Shown here one piece after another: positions 1 through 8,480 of a DNA stretch of 48,154 nucleotides. A program made the position numbers and the translations under genes. The stretch is from Desulfobacteraceae bacterium (GTDB lineage: Bacteria; Desulfobacterota; Desulfobacteria; Desulfobacterales; Desulfosalsimonadaceae): assembly GCA_011389515.1 (NCBI GenBank), contig JAABUA010000020.1:1-48154 (forward strand). Reading direction: 5' to 3'. The notes beneath the pieces are model-generated. The model was not told the origin of the DNA and made no database searches. It saw only the letters and a program-made list of their open reading frames with translations. Within the stretch, counting starts at the first letter, position 1; the number at the start of each line of letters is the position of its first letter.

Positions 1-1
1 A

Positions 2-430
2 TGCGGTTGCTGTGAATGTATTGCAGCGATGCTTCCCTCCTGCAACGGTATCATGACGGTTGGCCGTGAATACACCGGTGACACCCCCTGCGGCATGAAG
101 TTTACGACCCTTGCCGGTGTCATGGGCGGCGGCGCGAAGTCCCCGGGTTTTGTCGGGCACTCGAAATTCAATGTCACCCAGCGCAAATTTATCCGCGGTG
201 ATGGTCCGCCCGACATGGAAACCGGCGGCATCCTCCGCCTCGTATGGATGCCCAAAGGCTTGAAGGATGAGCTCAAAGAGCGCATCGATGCCCGCGGCGA
301 GGAACTTGGCTATCCGAATCTCTACGATATGATCGCCGATGAAACCGTCGGTACATCAGAAGAAGAGATCATGGATTTCCTCAAGGAAAAGAAACATCCT
401 GCCCTTGATATGGCGCCGATTGTCGGTTGA
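2..430 (+). CDS. acsB: Acetyl-CoA synthase catalytic subunit (CODH/ACS beta), C-terminal fragment
   Basis: This is the last 142 codons of the acetyl-CoA synthase subunit, which joins a corrinoid-bound methyl group, CO and CoA into acetyl-CoA (or the reverse) at the Ni-Ni-[4Fe-4S] A-cluster. The frame is open from base 2, and the first residues are Cys-Gly-Cys-Cys-Glu-Cys-Ile. The Cys-Gly-Cys is the family motif whose backbone and thiolates hold the distal nickel. The following GDTPCGMKFTTLAGVMGGG segment and the acidic C-terminal tail match AcsB/CdhC C-termini. The start and the earlier A-cluster cysteines lie outside the window. A 114-bp gap containing a long hairpin separates it from acsC, its functional partner. 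Identification is from recalled family motifs; confidence is high. Confidence 0.95.
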   Translation, partial: CGCCECIAAMLPSCNGIMTVGREYTGDTPCGMKFTTLAGVMGGGAKSPGFVGHSKFNVTQRKFIRGDGPPDMETGGILRLVWMPKGLKDELKERIDARGEELGYPNLYDMIADETVGTSEEEIMDFLKEKKHPALDMAPIVG

Positions 431-444
431 TGAGTAATATATGA

Positions 445-506
445 GCCGCATCCGGTTCTGCGGACAAGTCGGTGAAACGGTTTGTCCGCATGCCGGTGCG
501 GCTTTT
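445..506 (+). terminator. Long intercistronic hairpin between acsB and acsC
   Basis: The left arm starts GCCGCATCCGG and continues TGCGGACAA. The right arm reads TTGTCCGCA then CCGGTGCGGC, and TTTT follows. The stem is over 20 bp with small internal mismatches, around a 12-base loop. It looks like a rho-independent terminator or attenuator, or an mRNA-processing stem, that sets different levels of acsB and acsC. The T-run is short, so partial termination or 3'-end protection is more likely than a full stop. Confidence 0.65.
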
Positions 507-544
507 GACTAATTGATAAGGATAGCGAAAGTAAGGAGATAAAA

Positions 545-1885
545 ATGGCATTAACCGGTATTCAGATATTCAAGCTCCTGCCGCAGACCAACTGCAAGGA
601 ATGTGGAGCACCGACCTGTCTCGCCTTTGCGATGAATCTCGCTTCCGGAAAAGCCGAGCTCGACGCCTGCCCGTACGTTTCAGACGAGGCCAGGGAGCAG
701 CTTGCGGAAGCATCGGCGCCTCCGATTCTGCCGGTCAAGATCGGCAAGGGCGTAAGGGCCCGCACCGTAGGCGGTGAAACCGTATTGTACCGTCATGAAA
801 AAACCTTTTACAATCCGACCATACTGGCCGCAAAAGTCAAATCGGATATTTCCGATGCCGACCTGGAGAAAAAGCTTGCCGTATGGAATGCATTCCAGTA
901 CGAGCGGGTCGGGTTCAACCTGCGCCCGGAACTCATTGCCGTGGAAGATGTTAACGGCGACAAGGATGCGTTTGCAAAGGTCGCAAAGGCCATTGCAGAG
1001 AAGTCCGAGTTCAACCTGATCTTGATGTCCGATAAGATCGATGTGATCAAAGCCGGCGTGGAAGTCAGCAAGTTCAAGCGTCCGCTTCTTTACGGAGCGA
1101 CCGCAGACAACCTCGACGATTTTGCAGCCGTAGCCAAGGAAAACGATCTGCCCCTGTCTGTCAAAGGGGACGGTGTCGACTCCCTTCCGGCAATGACGGA
1201 TAAGCTCAGAGACGCCGGTTTGAAGCAGATCGTGATTGATTCGGGCGCACGGGAAGTCAAGCAGGCGTTTGAGGACCAGGTAAGCATTCGCCGCGCCGCG
1301 CTCAAAAAAGGGAATCGCTCCCTTGGGTATCCGACGATTGCTTTCCCCTGTGAAATGGCTTCCAATATTGACATGGAAACCCTTATTGCATCCATGTTCG
1401 TTGCCAAGTACGGGGCCATTGTCGTCATGTCCGATTTTACGACGGAAAGCCTTTTCCCGCTGCTCTTGGAACGCCTCAACATTTTCACGGACCCGCAGCG
1501 TCCCATGACCGTCGTGGAAGGCATCTATCCGATCGGCAATGCCGATGAAAATTCACCGGTTCTGATTACCACCAACTTCGCACTGACCTACTTTATCGTT
1601 TCCGGTGAAATTGAAGGCAGCAAGGTGCCGTCATGGCTGCTGATTAAGGACACGGAAGGGCTTTCCGTTCTGACCGCCTGGGCGGCAGGAAAGTTTGCCG
1701 GTGATGACGTCGGCATGTTCGTGAAAAAATGCGGTATCACAGATAAGGTGAAAAACAAGGAGCTTATCATTCCGGGGTATGCAGCGGCCATCGCCGGTGA
1801 AATCGAGGAGGAGCTCCCGGACTGGAAAATTACGGTCGGTCCCCGTGAAGCACCGCATATTCCGGCTTTTCTCAAGGCCCGGTAA
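545..1885 (+). CDS. acsC: Corrinoid iron-sulfur protein large (gamma) subunit
   Basis: AcsC carries the cobalamin-like cofactor and the [4Fe-4S] cluster that reactivates it. It takes the methyl group from methyltetrahydrofolate, through AcsE, and gives it to the A-cluster of AcsB. The N-terminal cluster motif is visible as Cys17, Cys20, Cys25 and Cys42 (C-x2-C-x4-C-x16-C). The rest is the TIM-barrel middle and the corrinoid-binding C-terminal domain with SWLLIKDTEGLSVLTAWAAG. At 446 residues it is full length for the family. The start is fixed by AAGGAGAT a few bases upstream. acsE follows 69 bp downstream. The small subunit gene acsD is not next to it here and must lie elsewhere. Confidence 0.96.
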   Translation: MALTGIQIFKLLPQTNCKECGAPTCLAFAMNLASGKAELDACPYVSDEAREQLAEASAPPILPVKIGKGVRARTVGGETVLYRHEKTFYNPTILAAKVKSDISDADLEKKLAVWNAFQYERVGFNLRPELIAVEDVNGDKDAFAKVAKAIAEKSEFNLILMSDKIDVIKAGVEVSKFKRPLLYGATADNLDDFAAVAKENDLPLSVKGDGVDSLPAMTDKLRDAGLKQIVIDSGAREVKQAFEDQVSIRRAALKKGNRSLGYPTIAFPCEMASNIDMETLIASMFVAKYGAIVVMSDFTTESLFPLLLERLNIFTDPQRPMTVVEGIYPIGNADENSPVLITTNFALTYFIVSGEIEGSKVPSWLLIKDTEGLSVLTAWAAGKFAGDDVGMFVKKCGITDKVKNKELIIPGYAAAIAGEIEEELPDWKITVGPREAPHIPAFLKAR

Positions 1886-1954
1886 TCCCCTGAAACCAAT
1901 AAAGTGAATGTGATTCGGTGCCGGTGGCCCGATAAAACCAAAGGAGGAATCTCC

Positions 1955-2842
1955 ATGCTGTTAATTGGCGAAAGCTTGAATGTGATGTCCAAAAAGATCG
2001 GCGCGGCGATGAAAGCCCGTGACCCAAAGCCGATCCAGGAAGAAGCGCTTTTTCAAAAAGAAAAAGGGATGGATTATGTTGATATCAACCTGGGGCCGGC
2101 AAAGAAGGACGGCATCGAATTGATGCCCTGGATTGTTCAGACCGTTCAGGAAGTGGTTGACCTGCCGTTGGCGCTGGATACCTCCAATATCGATGCCATT
2201 GAAGAAGGGCTCAAGGTCTACAAACCGACCGCGAAGCCGCCGTTGATCAACTCGATCATGGCCCGCCCGGAGCGCTACGAAAAGATGATTCCGCTGGCAG
2301 CGAAATACAATGCGGATTTCGTCGCCCTGATGTGGGGTCCCGAAGGCCTGCCGCGCGACGAGAACGAACGCGCAGCCCTTTGTGTTGAATTGCTTTACGC
2401 GGCAAACGAAGCCGGTATTGAAAACGACCGGATATGGGTGGACGGCATCGTGACGCCGGTGAATATCCAGCAGGAACAGTTGGTCAGCCTCATGCATTTT
2501 TATGAAATGCTTCAGGACATTGCCCCTGGTGCCAAGAGCACATGCGGTTTGTCCAACATTTCAAACGGACCGCCCGTGCACCTGCGCCCGATTCTGAACA
2601 CGACCTATATGGTCATGCTGGAGCGCTACGGAATGGTTTCCGTGATTTCAGATCCCCTAGATGACGGGCTGACCGACGTTGCCAAGGGCAAACGCCCGGA
2701 TATCGTTGAAATCGTGCACAAGGCCATGGACGGCAATGCGCCTGATCCTTCAACCGTCGAAAAAGAGCTTGCGGATTATATCAAGACCGTTGATGTTATC
2801 CTCGGCCGGAAACTGTATTCGGACTCCTGGCTCGACCTGTAA
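1955..2842 (+). CDS. acsE: Methyltetrahydrofolate:corrinoid iron-sulfur protein methyltransferase
   Basis: AcsE transfers the N5-methyl of methyltetrahydrofolate to Co(I) of the corrinoid protein AcsC/AcsD, linking the methyl and carbonyl branches of the Wood-Ljungdahl pathway. It is a 295-residue TIM-barrel pterin-binding protein. Asp75 (in PLALDTSN), Asp163 (in WVDGIVTP) and Asn201 (in GLSNISNG) correspond to the folate-binding Asp and Asn residues described in Moorella MeTr (Asp75, Asp160, Asn199, from memory). I chose the ATG at 1955 because AGGAGG lies at 1942-1947; an ATG at 1904 in the same frame has no such site. The protein is somewhat longer than the Moorella enzyme, with the extra residues mostly at the C-terminus. 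A terminator follows at once. Confidence 0.94.
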   Translation: MLLIGESLNVMSKKIGAAMKARDPKPIQEEALFQKEKGMDYVDINLGPAKKDGIELMPWIVQTVQEVVDLPLALDTSNIDAIEEGLKVYKPTAKPPLINSIMARPERYEKMIPLAAKYNADFVALMWGPEGLPRDENERAALCVELLYAANEAGIENDRIWVDGIVTPVNIQQEQLVSLMHFYEMLQDIAPGAKSTCGLSNISNGPPVHLRPILNTTYMVMLERYGMVSVISDPLDDGLTDVAKGKRPDIVEIVHKAMDGNAPDPSTVEKELADYIKTVDVILGRKLYSDSWLDL

Positions 2843-2870
2843 GCGGCATCATAAGACATATCGTAAATGA

Positions 2871-2906
2871 AAAAGAGGGGGCGGGTTTTCATCCGTCCCC
2901 TCTTTT
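2871..2906 (+). terminator. Rho-independent terminator after acsE, possibly bidirectional
   Basis: The stem runs AAAAGAGGGG...CGG, loop GTTTTCAT, CCG...CCCCTCTTTT. The A-run on one side and T-run on the other let it act in both directions. It sits between the convergent acsE and acnB genes and would serve both. Confidence 0.85.
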
Positions 2907-2932
2907 GTGTGCAAACCCAATTGAGACAGGTT

Positions 2933-5401
2933 CTACACTCTCGAATAATGCGCCATATACTCCTCCACCTTTGGAATGCGCCCTAAAATTGATGTGACGG
3001 CCGCCAGTTCGGCCGATGCGAGGTAGACGTTGGTGTTGTTTCCAATGCGGTTGGGGAAGTTGCGCGTGGACGTGGATACCACCGTGGCATTGTCGGCAAC
3101 CCGGGCCTGGTTGCCCATGCATAACGAGCATCCGGGAATTTCAATCCTCGCTCCCGCCCGGCCGTAAATGGCGTAATACCCCTCTTTTTTCAGCTGGGCC
3201 GCGTCCATTCGGGTCCCCGGGGTGATCCAGAGGCGTGCCGGGACGCTGCGGTGGCCCGCCAGTATGTTTCCTGCATTTTTCAGATGCCAAGACCCGGTCA
3301 TGCATGACCCTATGAAGACTTCATCCACGGGCGTTCCCGCCACCTCGGAAAGGAATCGGACATCGTCGGGATCGTTGGGGCATGCAAGGACCGGTTCCGT
3401 GATATCCTCCAGATGCACTTCCAGGATGTGGGCAAATTGTGCATCCAGATCACGTTTGAGCAGCACCGGATCGGCCAGCCATTTTTCCATTTCCCGTATC
3501 CTGCGGAGAATGGCATCTGAATCTCCGTAGCCGGCATCGATCATTGATTTCAGCAGGGAAACGCTGCCTTTAACGAAATCCATCACCGGCTTTTTGCCAA
3601 GAGCGATGCTTGCGGCAGATGCGGAGCGCTCGGCAGAAGCGTTGGTCAGTTCAAATGCCTGCTGGATCGTCAGATCCGGCAGCCCCTCCATTTCCATGAT
3701 CCGGCCGGAAAATACGTTTATCTTGTCTGCTTTGTCCACCGTGAGCAGCCCTTTTCGTATGGCGGCCATGGCAATGTAGTTGACCATGTCCCGAATGGTG
3801 ATTCCGGGAAGAAGTTTCCCGGACAATTTTACCAGAACGGATTCGGGCATATCTATGGGCATGAAACCGATCGCCGCGGCAAATGCAACCATTCCTGAAC
3901 CGGCCGGGAAGCTGATCCCCACGGGAAACCGGGTATGAGAATCCCCCCCGGTGCCTACGGTATCCGGGAGGATCATGCGGTTCAGCCAGCTGTGGATGAT
4001 CCCGTCGCCGGGATACAGGGCAACGCCGCCCCGGTGTAGGACGAACCGGTGAAGCGATTCGTGCATTTCCACGTCCACGGTTCGCGGATACGCGGCCGTA
4101 TGGCAGAAGGATTGCATCACTAAATCCGCTTTGAATTTCAGGCAGGCAAGTTCGCTCAACTCATCCCGGGTCATGGGGCCGGTGGTATCCTGGGAACCGA
4201 CCGTTGCGATTTTCGGCTCACAATAGGTTCCCGGTGAAATGCCGTTTCTTCCACAGGCCCGGCCGACCATTTTTTGAGCGAGGCTGTAACCGCTTTGCCT
4301 GTCCGGCGGCAGTTCGCTGCGTGCAAACATATCCGGGTATGGCCGTCCCATCGCTTTTGCGGCCCTGTCCGAAAGGCTCCTGCCGATAATCAAGGGAATG
4401 CGCCCGCCGGCGCGCACCTCGTCAAGCAGCCCTTTTGTGCGGATTTCAAATACGGCAACGGTCTTGCCGGTTTGCACATTATAGATTTTCCCGTCATAGG
4501 GATGAATGGACAGGATATCCCCGTCATTGATTTTTGACACATCACATTCCAGGGGCAGCGTGCCGGCGTCTTCCAGGGAATTGAAAAAAATCGGCGCAAT
4601 CTTTCCGCCGATGACATACCCGCCGAAGCGCTTGTTCGGGACGTATGGAATGTCTTTTCCAATATGCCACAACAGTGAATTGGCAGCGGATTTCCGGGAA
4701 GACCCGGTTCCTGTGACATCGCCCACAAATACCAGCGGATATCCTTTTTTCTTTAATAAAGCAATTTTTTCTATGGGATTTTTTATCCTGTTTTCGAGCA
4801 TGGCAAGGGCGTGAAGCGGAATGTCGGGGCGACTCCATGCCTCGCCGGCCGGCGACAGGTCATCCGTGTTGATTTCTCCCTTTACCCGAAATGCTGTAAG
4901 GGTTATGGATTCGGGAACCGCAGGCAGCGTGCTGAACCATTCCGCATTTGCCCAGCCTTCCATAACCCGGCGGGCATCTGCATTGGTTTTATGCAGGGAC
5001 TGCACTTTCTCGAATGCATCAAAAACCAGGATGATATGGACAAGCGCCTCGGCGGCATATGCCCCGAACCGCTCATGATGGGCAAGCAGGCCGATGAGGT
5101 GCTCCGTGTTGTAGCCGCCCCGCATTGTACCCAGCAGAAAAACGGCTTCTTCCGGCGTAATAAGCGGACTGGCCGCATTGCCCCACGCGAGTTTGTTCAA
5201 AAAATCCGCTTTTATCCGTGCCGCTTCATCCACGCCTGCAGGCACCCGGTTTGATATCAGGTCCACAAGCATTTTCGGATCATGCCCTTCCGGTGTTTCC
5301 AGCAGTCCGGCCAGTTCCGAAACCTGTGCGGCGGTAAGCGGTTTGGGCGGGATGCCGGATGCTTCCCGCTCCTTTTTGTGGTTGAGATACGATTCGATCA
5401 T
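2933..5401 (-). CDS. acnB: Aconitate hydratase B
   Basis: AcnB interconverts citrate and isocitrate in the TCA cycle, oxidative or reductive. At 822 residues it is slightly shorter than E. coli AcnB. The AcnB-specific order is visible: an N-terminal HEAT-like domain (about 1-160), a swivel domain (about 165-370) and three C-terminal aconitase domains. The [4Fe-4S] ligands are Cys700 (in FIGSCMTGS), Cys758 and Cys761 (in PGCSLCMGN), with the spacing expected for AcnB (E. coli Cys710, Cys769 and Cys772). The start ATG has only a weak GGA upstream. It is transcribed alone, convergent with acsE. Co-occurrence with acetyl-CoA synthase fits an organism that oxidises or makes acetyl-CoA by both routes. 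Confidence 0.95.
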   Translation of the reverse strand: MIESYLNHKKEREASGIPPKPLTAAQVSELAGLLETPEGHDPKMLVDLISNRVPAGVDEAARIKADFLNKLAWGNAASPLITPEEAVFLLGTMRGGYNTEHLIGLLAHHERFGAYAAEALVHIILVFDAFEKVQSLHKTNADARRVMEGWANAEWFSTLPAVPESITLTAFRVKGEINTDDLSPAGEAWSRPDIPLHALAMLENRIKNPIEKIALLKKKGYPLVFVGDVTGTGSSRKSAANSLLWHIGKDIPYVPNKRFGGYVIGGKIAPIFFNSLEDAGTLPLECDVSKINDGDILSIHPYDGKIYNVQTGKTVAVFEIRTKGLLDEVRAGGRIPLIIGRSLSDRAAKAMGRPYPDMFARSELPPDRQSGYSLAQKMVGRACGRNGISPGTYCEPKIATVGSQDTTGPMTRDELSELACLKFKADLVMQSFCHTAAYPRTVDVEMHESLHRFVLHRGGVALYPGDGIIHSWLNRMILPDTVGTGGDSHTRFPVGISFPAGSGMVAFAAAIGFMPIDMPESVLVKLSGKLLPGITIRDMVNYIAMAAIRKGLLTVDKADKINVFSGRIMEMEGLPDLTIQQAFELTNASAERSASAASIALGKKPVMDFVKGSVSLLKSMIDAGYGDSDAILRRIREMEKWLADPVLLKRDLDAQFAHILEVHLEDITEPVLACPNDPDDVRFLSEVAGTPVDEVFIGSCMTGSWHLKNAGNILAGHRSVPARLWITPGTRMDAAQLKKEGYYAIYGRAGARIEIPGCSLCMGNQARVADNATVVSTSTRNFPNRIGNNTNVYLASAELAAVTSILGRIPKVEEYMAHYSRV

Positions 5402-5440
5402 GTTTTTTCCGTAAGTGATGTTATGTCCGTATGGGTACTG

Positions 5441-5536
5441 ATTTTTGCATTATCGTATAGCCTCGGAAAAAATCCCGCTGAATATGGGCCCTACAAGGAC
5501 ATCCTGATCGATATGTATATTGATAAATGCAGAAAA
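5441..5536. repeat. Miniature inverted-repeat element, family M, copy A
   Basis: It starts TTTTTGCATTATCGTATAG and ends TATTGATAAATGCAG, so its ends form an imperfect inverted repeat (TGCATTATC against TGCATTTATCAATA). It shares CGCTGAATAT and TATTGATAARTGCA with copy C at 27590. It lacks the GTAGGGGC hairpin found in the two other copies. It lies in the 242-bp gap between the starts of acnB and the tail of the flavoenzyme gene; I see no gene in that gap. Confidence 0.65.
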
Positions 5537-5643
5537 TCGTAATAATTGTAATATATTGCGTTGCCGGTTTTCCCCCGTATCGAATGTCGGTATTGGTATC
5601 GGGGTCACCCTGTGCTCTCAGGCTTCCGGCGTACGCCTTTCGC

Positions 5644-7653
5644 CTACACTTCTGCTCCGGCCATAAACCCTTGGTGAACGGCATCGAAAGCCTGTCCGAT
5701 ACCCTTTGCGTCGCCGACCACGCTGCAGGCGATTTGCAATTCCTTTATGAGCGACTCCAGGGAGTTGTCCGGGCGGGCGCCAGCGGCGATGACGATTGTG
5801 TCCGCACCGATTTCCTCGACCACGTTGTCGCCTGTTTCCACGCGAATGCCGTCGTTGGTAATTTCAACGGCCTTCGTGGCCACCCTTGTTTCGATGCCGA
5901 AGCGGGAAACATCCTGCAGCATCCCCCACCGGGTGGTTTTGCCGAAGTCCTTGCCGATTTTATCGATCATCTCGATGAGGACGACTTTTTTTGTCCCCTT
6001 GATGGAAAGGTCATAGAGCGTTTCCATATCCTCCGCCCGGTTGACCATCAGAAATTTCAGCGTTTCCCCGGACAGCGTACCCTTTTCTGCCAGCAGAAGT
6101 GCGGTTTCAACGCCGACCGCACCGCCGCCGACCACAACCACGCGTCTTCCGGTATACACCTTTTTCCCCAGAACATCCCATGCCTGGACCACGTGGGAAC
6201 GTTCGATGCCGGGGACAGGCGGCGTCATCGGCTTTCCGCCGGTGGCCAGAATAATGTGATCCGGGTTTTCCTTCCGTATGGTCTGCTCATCCACACCGTG
6301 ATTCAGATAGACCTTGATATTCCTGCATGATACCTGTTTTTCGAGATCTTTCGCCAATTCGGCGAACTCGGCCCTGCCGGGAGGGGCTGCGGCGAGATAG
6401 AGCTGACCGCCCAAATGATCCTGTTTTTCATAAAGAGACACACTGTGACCGCGGTCGAACGCGGCAATGGCCGCATTCATTCCGGCGGCGCCGCCGCCGA
6501 TAACCATCACTTTTTTCGGTGTTTCCGATTTTGTAAGGGTCCGTTCCCGTTCGTATCCTGCAACCGGGTTGCAGAGGCATTCGACATGCTTTAATTTAAA
6601 CAGATTGTCAAAGCATCCCTGCGCACAGGCGACGCAGTGGATGATTTCTTTTTCCCGGCCCGTTTTCGCTTTTTCCGGGAGGTGGGGATCGGCAATCAGG
6701 CTGCGCCCCATGGCGACCATGTCGCACATGTCGTCGGCGATCATTTCCCTGGCGGTATGGGGGTCGTTAATGCGGTGGCTGGCAATCACCGGAACGTCTA
6801 CCACTTCCTTGATCCCCCTTGAAAGGTAGGCGAAGGCCCCCCGGGGTACAGCCGCGGTAATCTGTGGCACCCGTGCCTCATGCCAGCCGACGTTGATGCA
6901 GAGCGCATCCACGCTCGCGCGTTCGACCAGGGCTTTTGCATACTCACGCAGTTCTCCGCGCCCCTGGCCATCCGGCATGAAATCATTTCCGTTCATGCGG
7001 ACAATAAGCGGGAAATCGCTTCCGACATAGTCGCGGATTTTTTCCATTACCTGCAGGCCGAAGCGGATGCGGTTTTCAAAGCTGCCGCCGTATTCATCTT
7101 CCCTGCAGTTGGTCAGGGGAGAAAGAAACTCACTGATCAGGTAACCGGTTCCATGGAGCACTTCCACCGCATCGTAGCCGGCATCCTTTACCCGTTTGGC
7201 CGCCTTTGCGAAATTTTCGACAGTGGTTTCAATTTCTTCGATCGTAAGCGCCCGTGGGGTTTCCCGCGTCATCCGCGATGCAATGGCGGACGGGGCCACC
7301 GGCGGGTTTCCGTTCATGAAAAATGAAAAATTGTACCGCCCGGCGTGATTGAGCTGCACGCAGCTTCGTGCGCCGTTTGAGGTGATGATGTCTGACAGCT
7401 TTTTCAGCCCCGGGATAAATTCGTCCTTGTGGGCGCCTATGTTCAAGGTGTTTCCGGAAAATTCATCAATGGTTGCATACCCGACCGTTATCATTCCGGC
7501 CCCGCCTTTGGCGCGCTCTTCATAGAAACCGAGTATCCGGTCGGTTACCTCAAAGTTGTCCGCCATCCCAAGGTGCATGGCGGGCAGGTAAATACGGTTT
7601 TTGATACGCAGATGGTTCATTGTAATCGGTTCGAACAGCGGGTCTTTCATCAT
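5644..7653 (-). CDS. 2,4-dienoyl-CoA reductase-like NADH:flavin oxidoreductase (Old Yellow Enzyme family)
   Basis: This is a 669-residue three-part flavoenzyme like FadH and trimethylamine dehydrogenase. It has an FMN-binding TIM barrel (about 1-330) and a [4Fe-4S] site at Cys340, Cys343, Cys347 and Cys359 (C-x2-C-x3-C-x11-C). It ends in FAD and NAD(P)H modules with GGGAAG near 387 and a second GGGAVG. The HG-x-GYLISEFLSP segment near 167-180 is the catalytic-loop region of the family. Likely substrates are unsaturated acyl-CoA or enoate compounds. The GGGGGG box at 7655-7660 suits either the first ATG (7653) or the second (7650). The gene stands alone, so the pathway cannot be fixed from neighbours; an enoate-reductase role is possible. 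Confidence 0.85.
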   Translation of the reverse strand: MMKDPLFEPITMNHLRIKNRIYLPAMHLGMADNFEVTDRILGFYEERAKGGAGMITVGYATIDEFSGNTLNIGAHKDEFIPGLKKLSDIITSNGARSCVQLNHAGRYNFSFFMNGNPPVAPSAIASRMTRETPRALTIEEIETTVENFAKAAKRVKDAGYDAVEVLHGTGYLISEFLSPLTNCREDEYGGSFENRIRFGLQVMEKIRDYVGSDFPLIVRMNGNDFMPDGQGRGELREYAKALVERASVDALCINVGWHEARVPQITAAVPRGAFAYLSRGIKEVVDVPVIASHRINDPHTAREMIADDMCDMVAMGRSLIADPHLPEKAKTGREKEIIHCVACAQGCFDNLFKLKHVECLCNPVAGYERERTLTKSETPKKVMVIGGGAAGMNAAIAAFDRGHSVSLYEKQDHLGGQLYLAAAPPGRAEFAELAKDLEKQVSCRNIKVYLNHGVDEQTIRKENPDHIILATGGKPMTPPVPGIERSHVVQAWDVLGKKVYTGRRVVVVGGGAVGVETALLLAEKGTLSGETLKFLMVNRAEDMETLYDLSIKGTKKVVLIEMIDKIGKDFGKTTRWGMLQDVSRFGIETRVATKAVEITNDGIRVETGDNVVEEIGADTIVIAAGARPDNSLESLIKELQIACSVVGDAKGIGQAFDAVHQGFMAGAEV

Positions 7654-7887
7654 TCCCCCCTTGGATTTGTTTGATTCGTATTGTTTGTCGTTTATTCAGA
7701 TCAATATTTTTGTTTTCTTTTTTATGCGCTGTTTTTGACAAAAAATCAGACGGCCGATACCGGCGTCAAGAAAAAACGGCCCGGAAATATCGTCATTGTC
7801 GTTTACGTGAAAGTATACTATATTTCCAGGGAAAAGCTGTCACGCGCCCGTCCGGCGCAAACGCATCCTACAGGAAAAGGAATATTT

Positions 7888-8406
7888 ATGCAAAAAGGAT
7901 ATGTACAGGTTTATACGGGGAATGGAAAGGGAAAAACCACGGCCGCACTGGGCCTTGCCATAAGGGCGGCCGGCGCGGGAATGCGCGTGTACATCGGCCA
8001 GTTTCTCAAACAGGGATGTTATAACGAGCTGGAATCATTGAAACGCTTTTCTGACCTGATCGTCATCGAGCAGTTCGGGACGGGGCAGTACGTTTTCGGG
8101 GAGCCCACAGAGGAAGACCGAAAGGCGGCCGCAAAAGCCTACAGGGCGCTTGCAGATGCCGTTGCAAGCGGAAAATACGACGTGGTGATCATGGAAGAGG
8201 CGAATGTGGCGCTGAGTTTCGGCCTGATAACGGAAAGCGACCTGTTTCAGATCATTGACAACAAGCCCGAAGGCGTCGAAATCATCATTACCGGCAGGGG
8301 GGCGACGCCGGCGCTCATTGAAAAAGCGGACCTTGTAACGGAAATGAAGTCGATCAAGCATTATTATGAAAAGGGCGTGATTGCGCGCAAGGGCATCGAA
8401 AGCTGA
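7888..8406 (+). CDS. cobO: Cob(I)yrinic acid a,c-diamide adenosyltransferase
   Basis: CobO (also BtuR/CobA) attaches 5'-deoxyadenosine to Co(I) of corrinoids. The 172-residue protein opens with a P-loop, GNGKGKTTAALG, at about residues 12-23, and has the family segments YIGQFLKQG, QFGTGQYVF, IMEEANVAL and ITGRGATPALIEKADLVTEM. The chosen ATG has AGGAAAAGGA just upstream; the frame is open further upstream but without family homology. The product fits the corrinoid demand of the AcsC/AcsE system 5 kb away. Its TGA stop is also the first three bases of a 20-bp tandem repeat shared with the converging NRDE gene. Confidence 0.93.
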   Translation: MQKGYVQVYTGNGKGKTTAALGLAIRAAGAGMRVYIGQFLKQGCYNELESLKRFSDLIVIEQFGTGQYVFGEPTEEDRKAAAKAYRALADAVASGKYDVVIMEEANVALSFGLITESDLFQIIDNKPEGVEIIITGRGATPALIEKADLVTEMKSIKHYYEKGVIARKGIES

Positions 8407-8480
8407 TGGCTCAGCGGTTTTGCTGGTGGCTCAGCGGTTTTGCTGATGGCTCAGCGGTTTTGCTGATGGCTCAGCGGTTT
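8404..8480. repeat. 20-bp direct tandem repeat, about 3.9 copies
   Basis: The unit TGATGGCTCAGCGGTTTTGC occurs at 8404, 8424 (one A-to-G change), 8444 and 8464 (truncated to 17 bp). Each unit junction contains GCTGA-TGGC-TCAGC, a small inverted repeat followed by GGTTTT. The first unit begins with the cobO stop codon, and the last contains the minus-strand stop codon of the NRDE gene. Confidence 0.95.
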
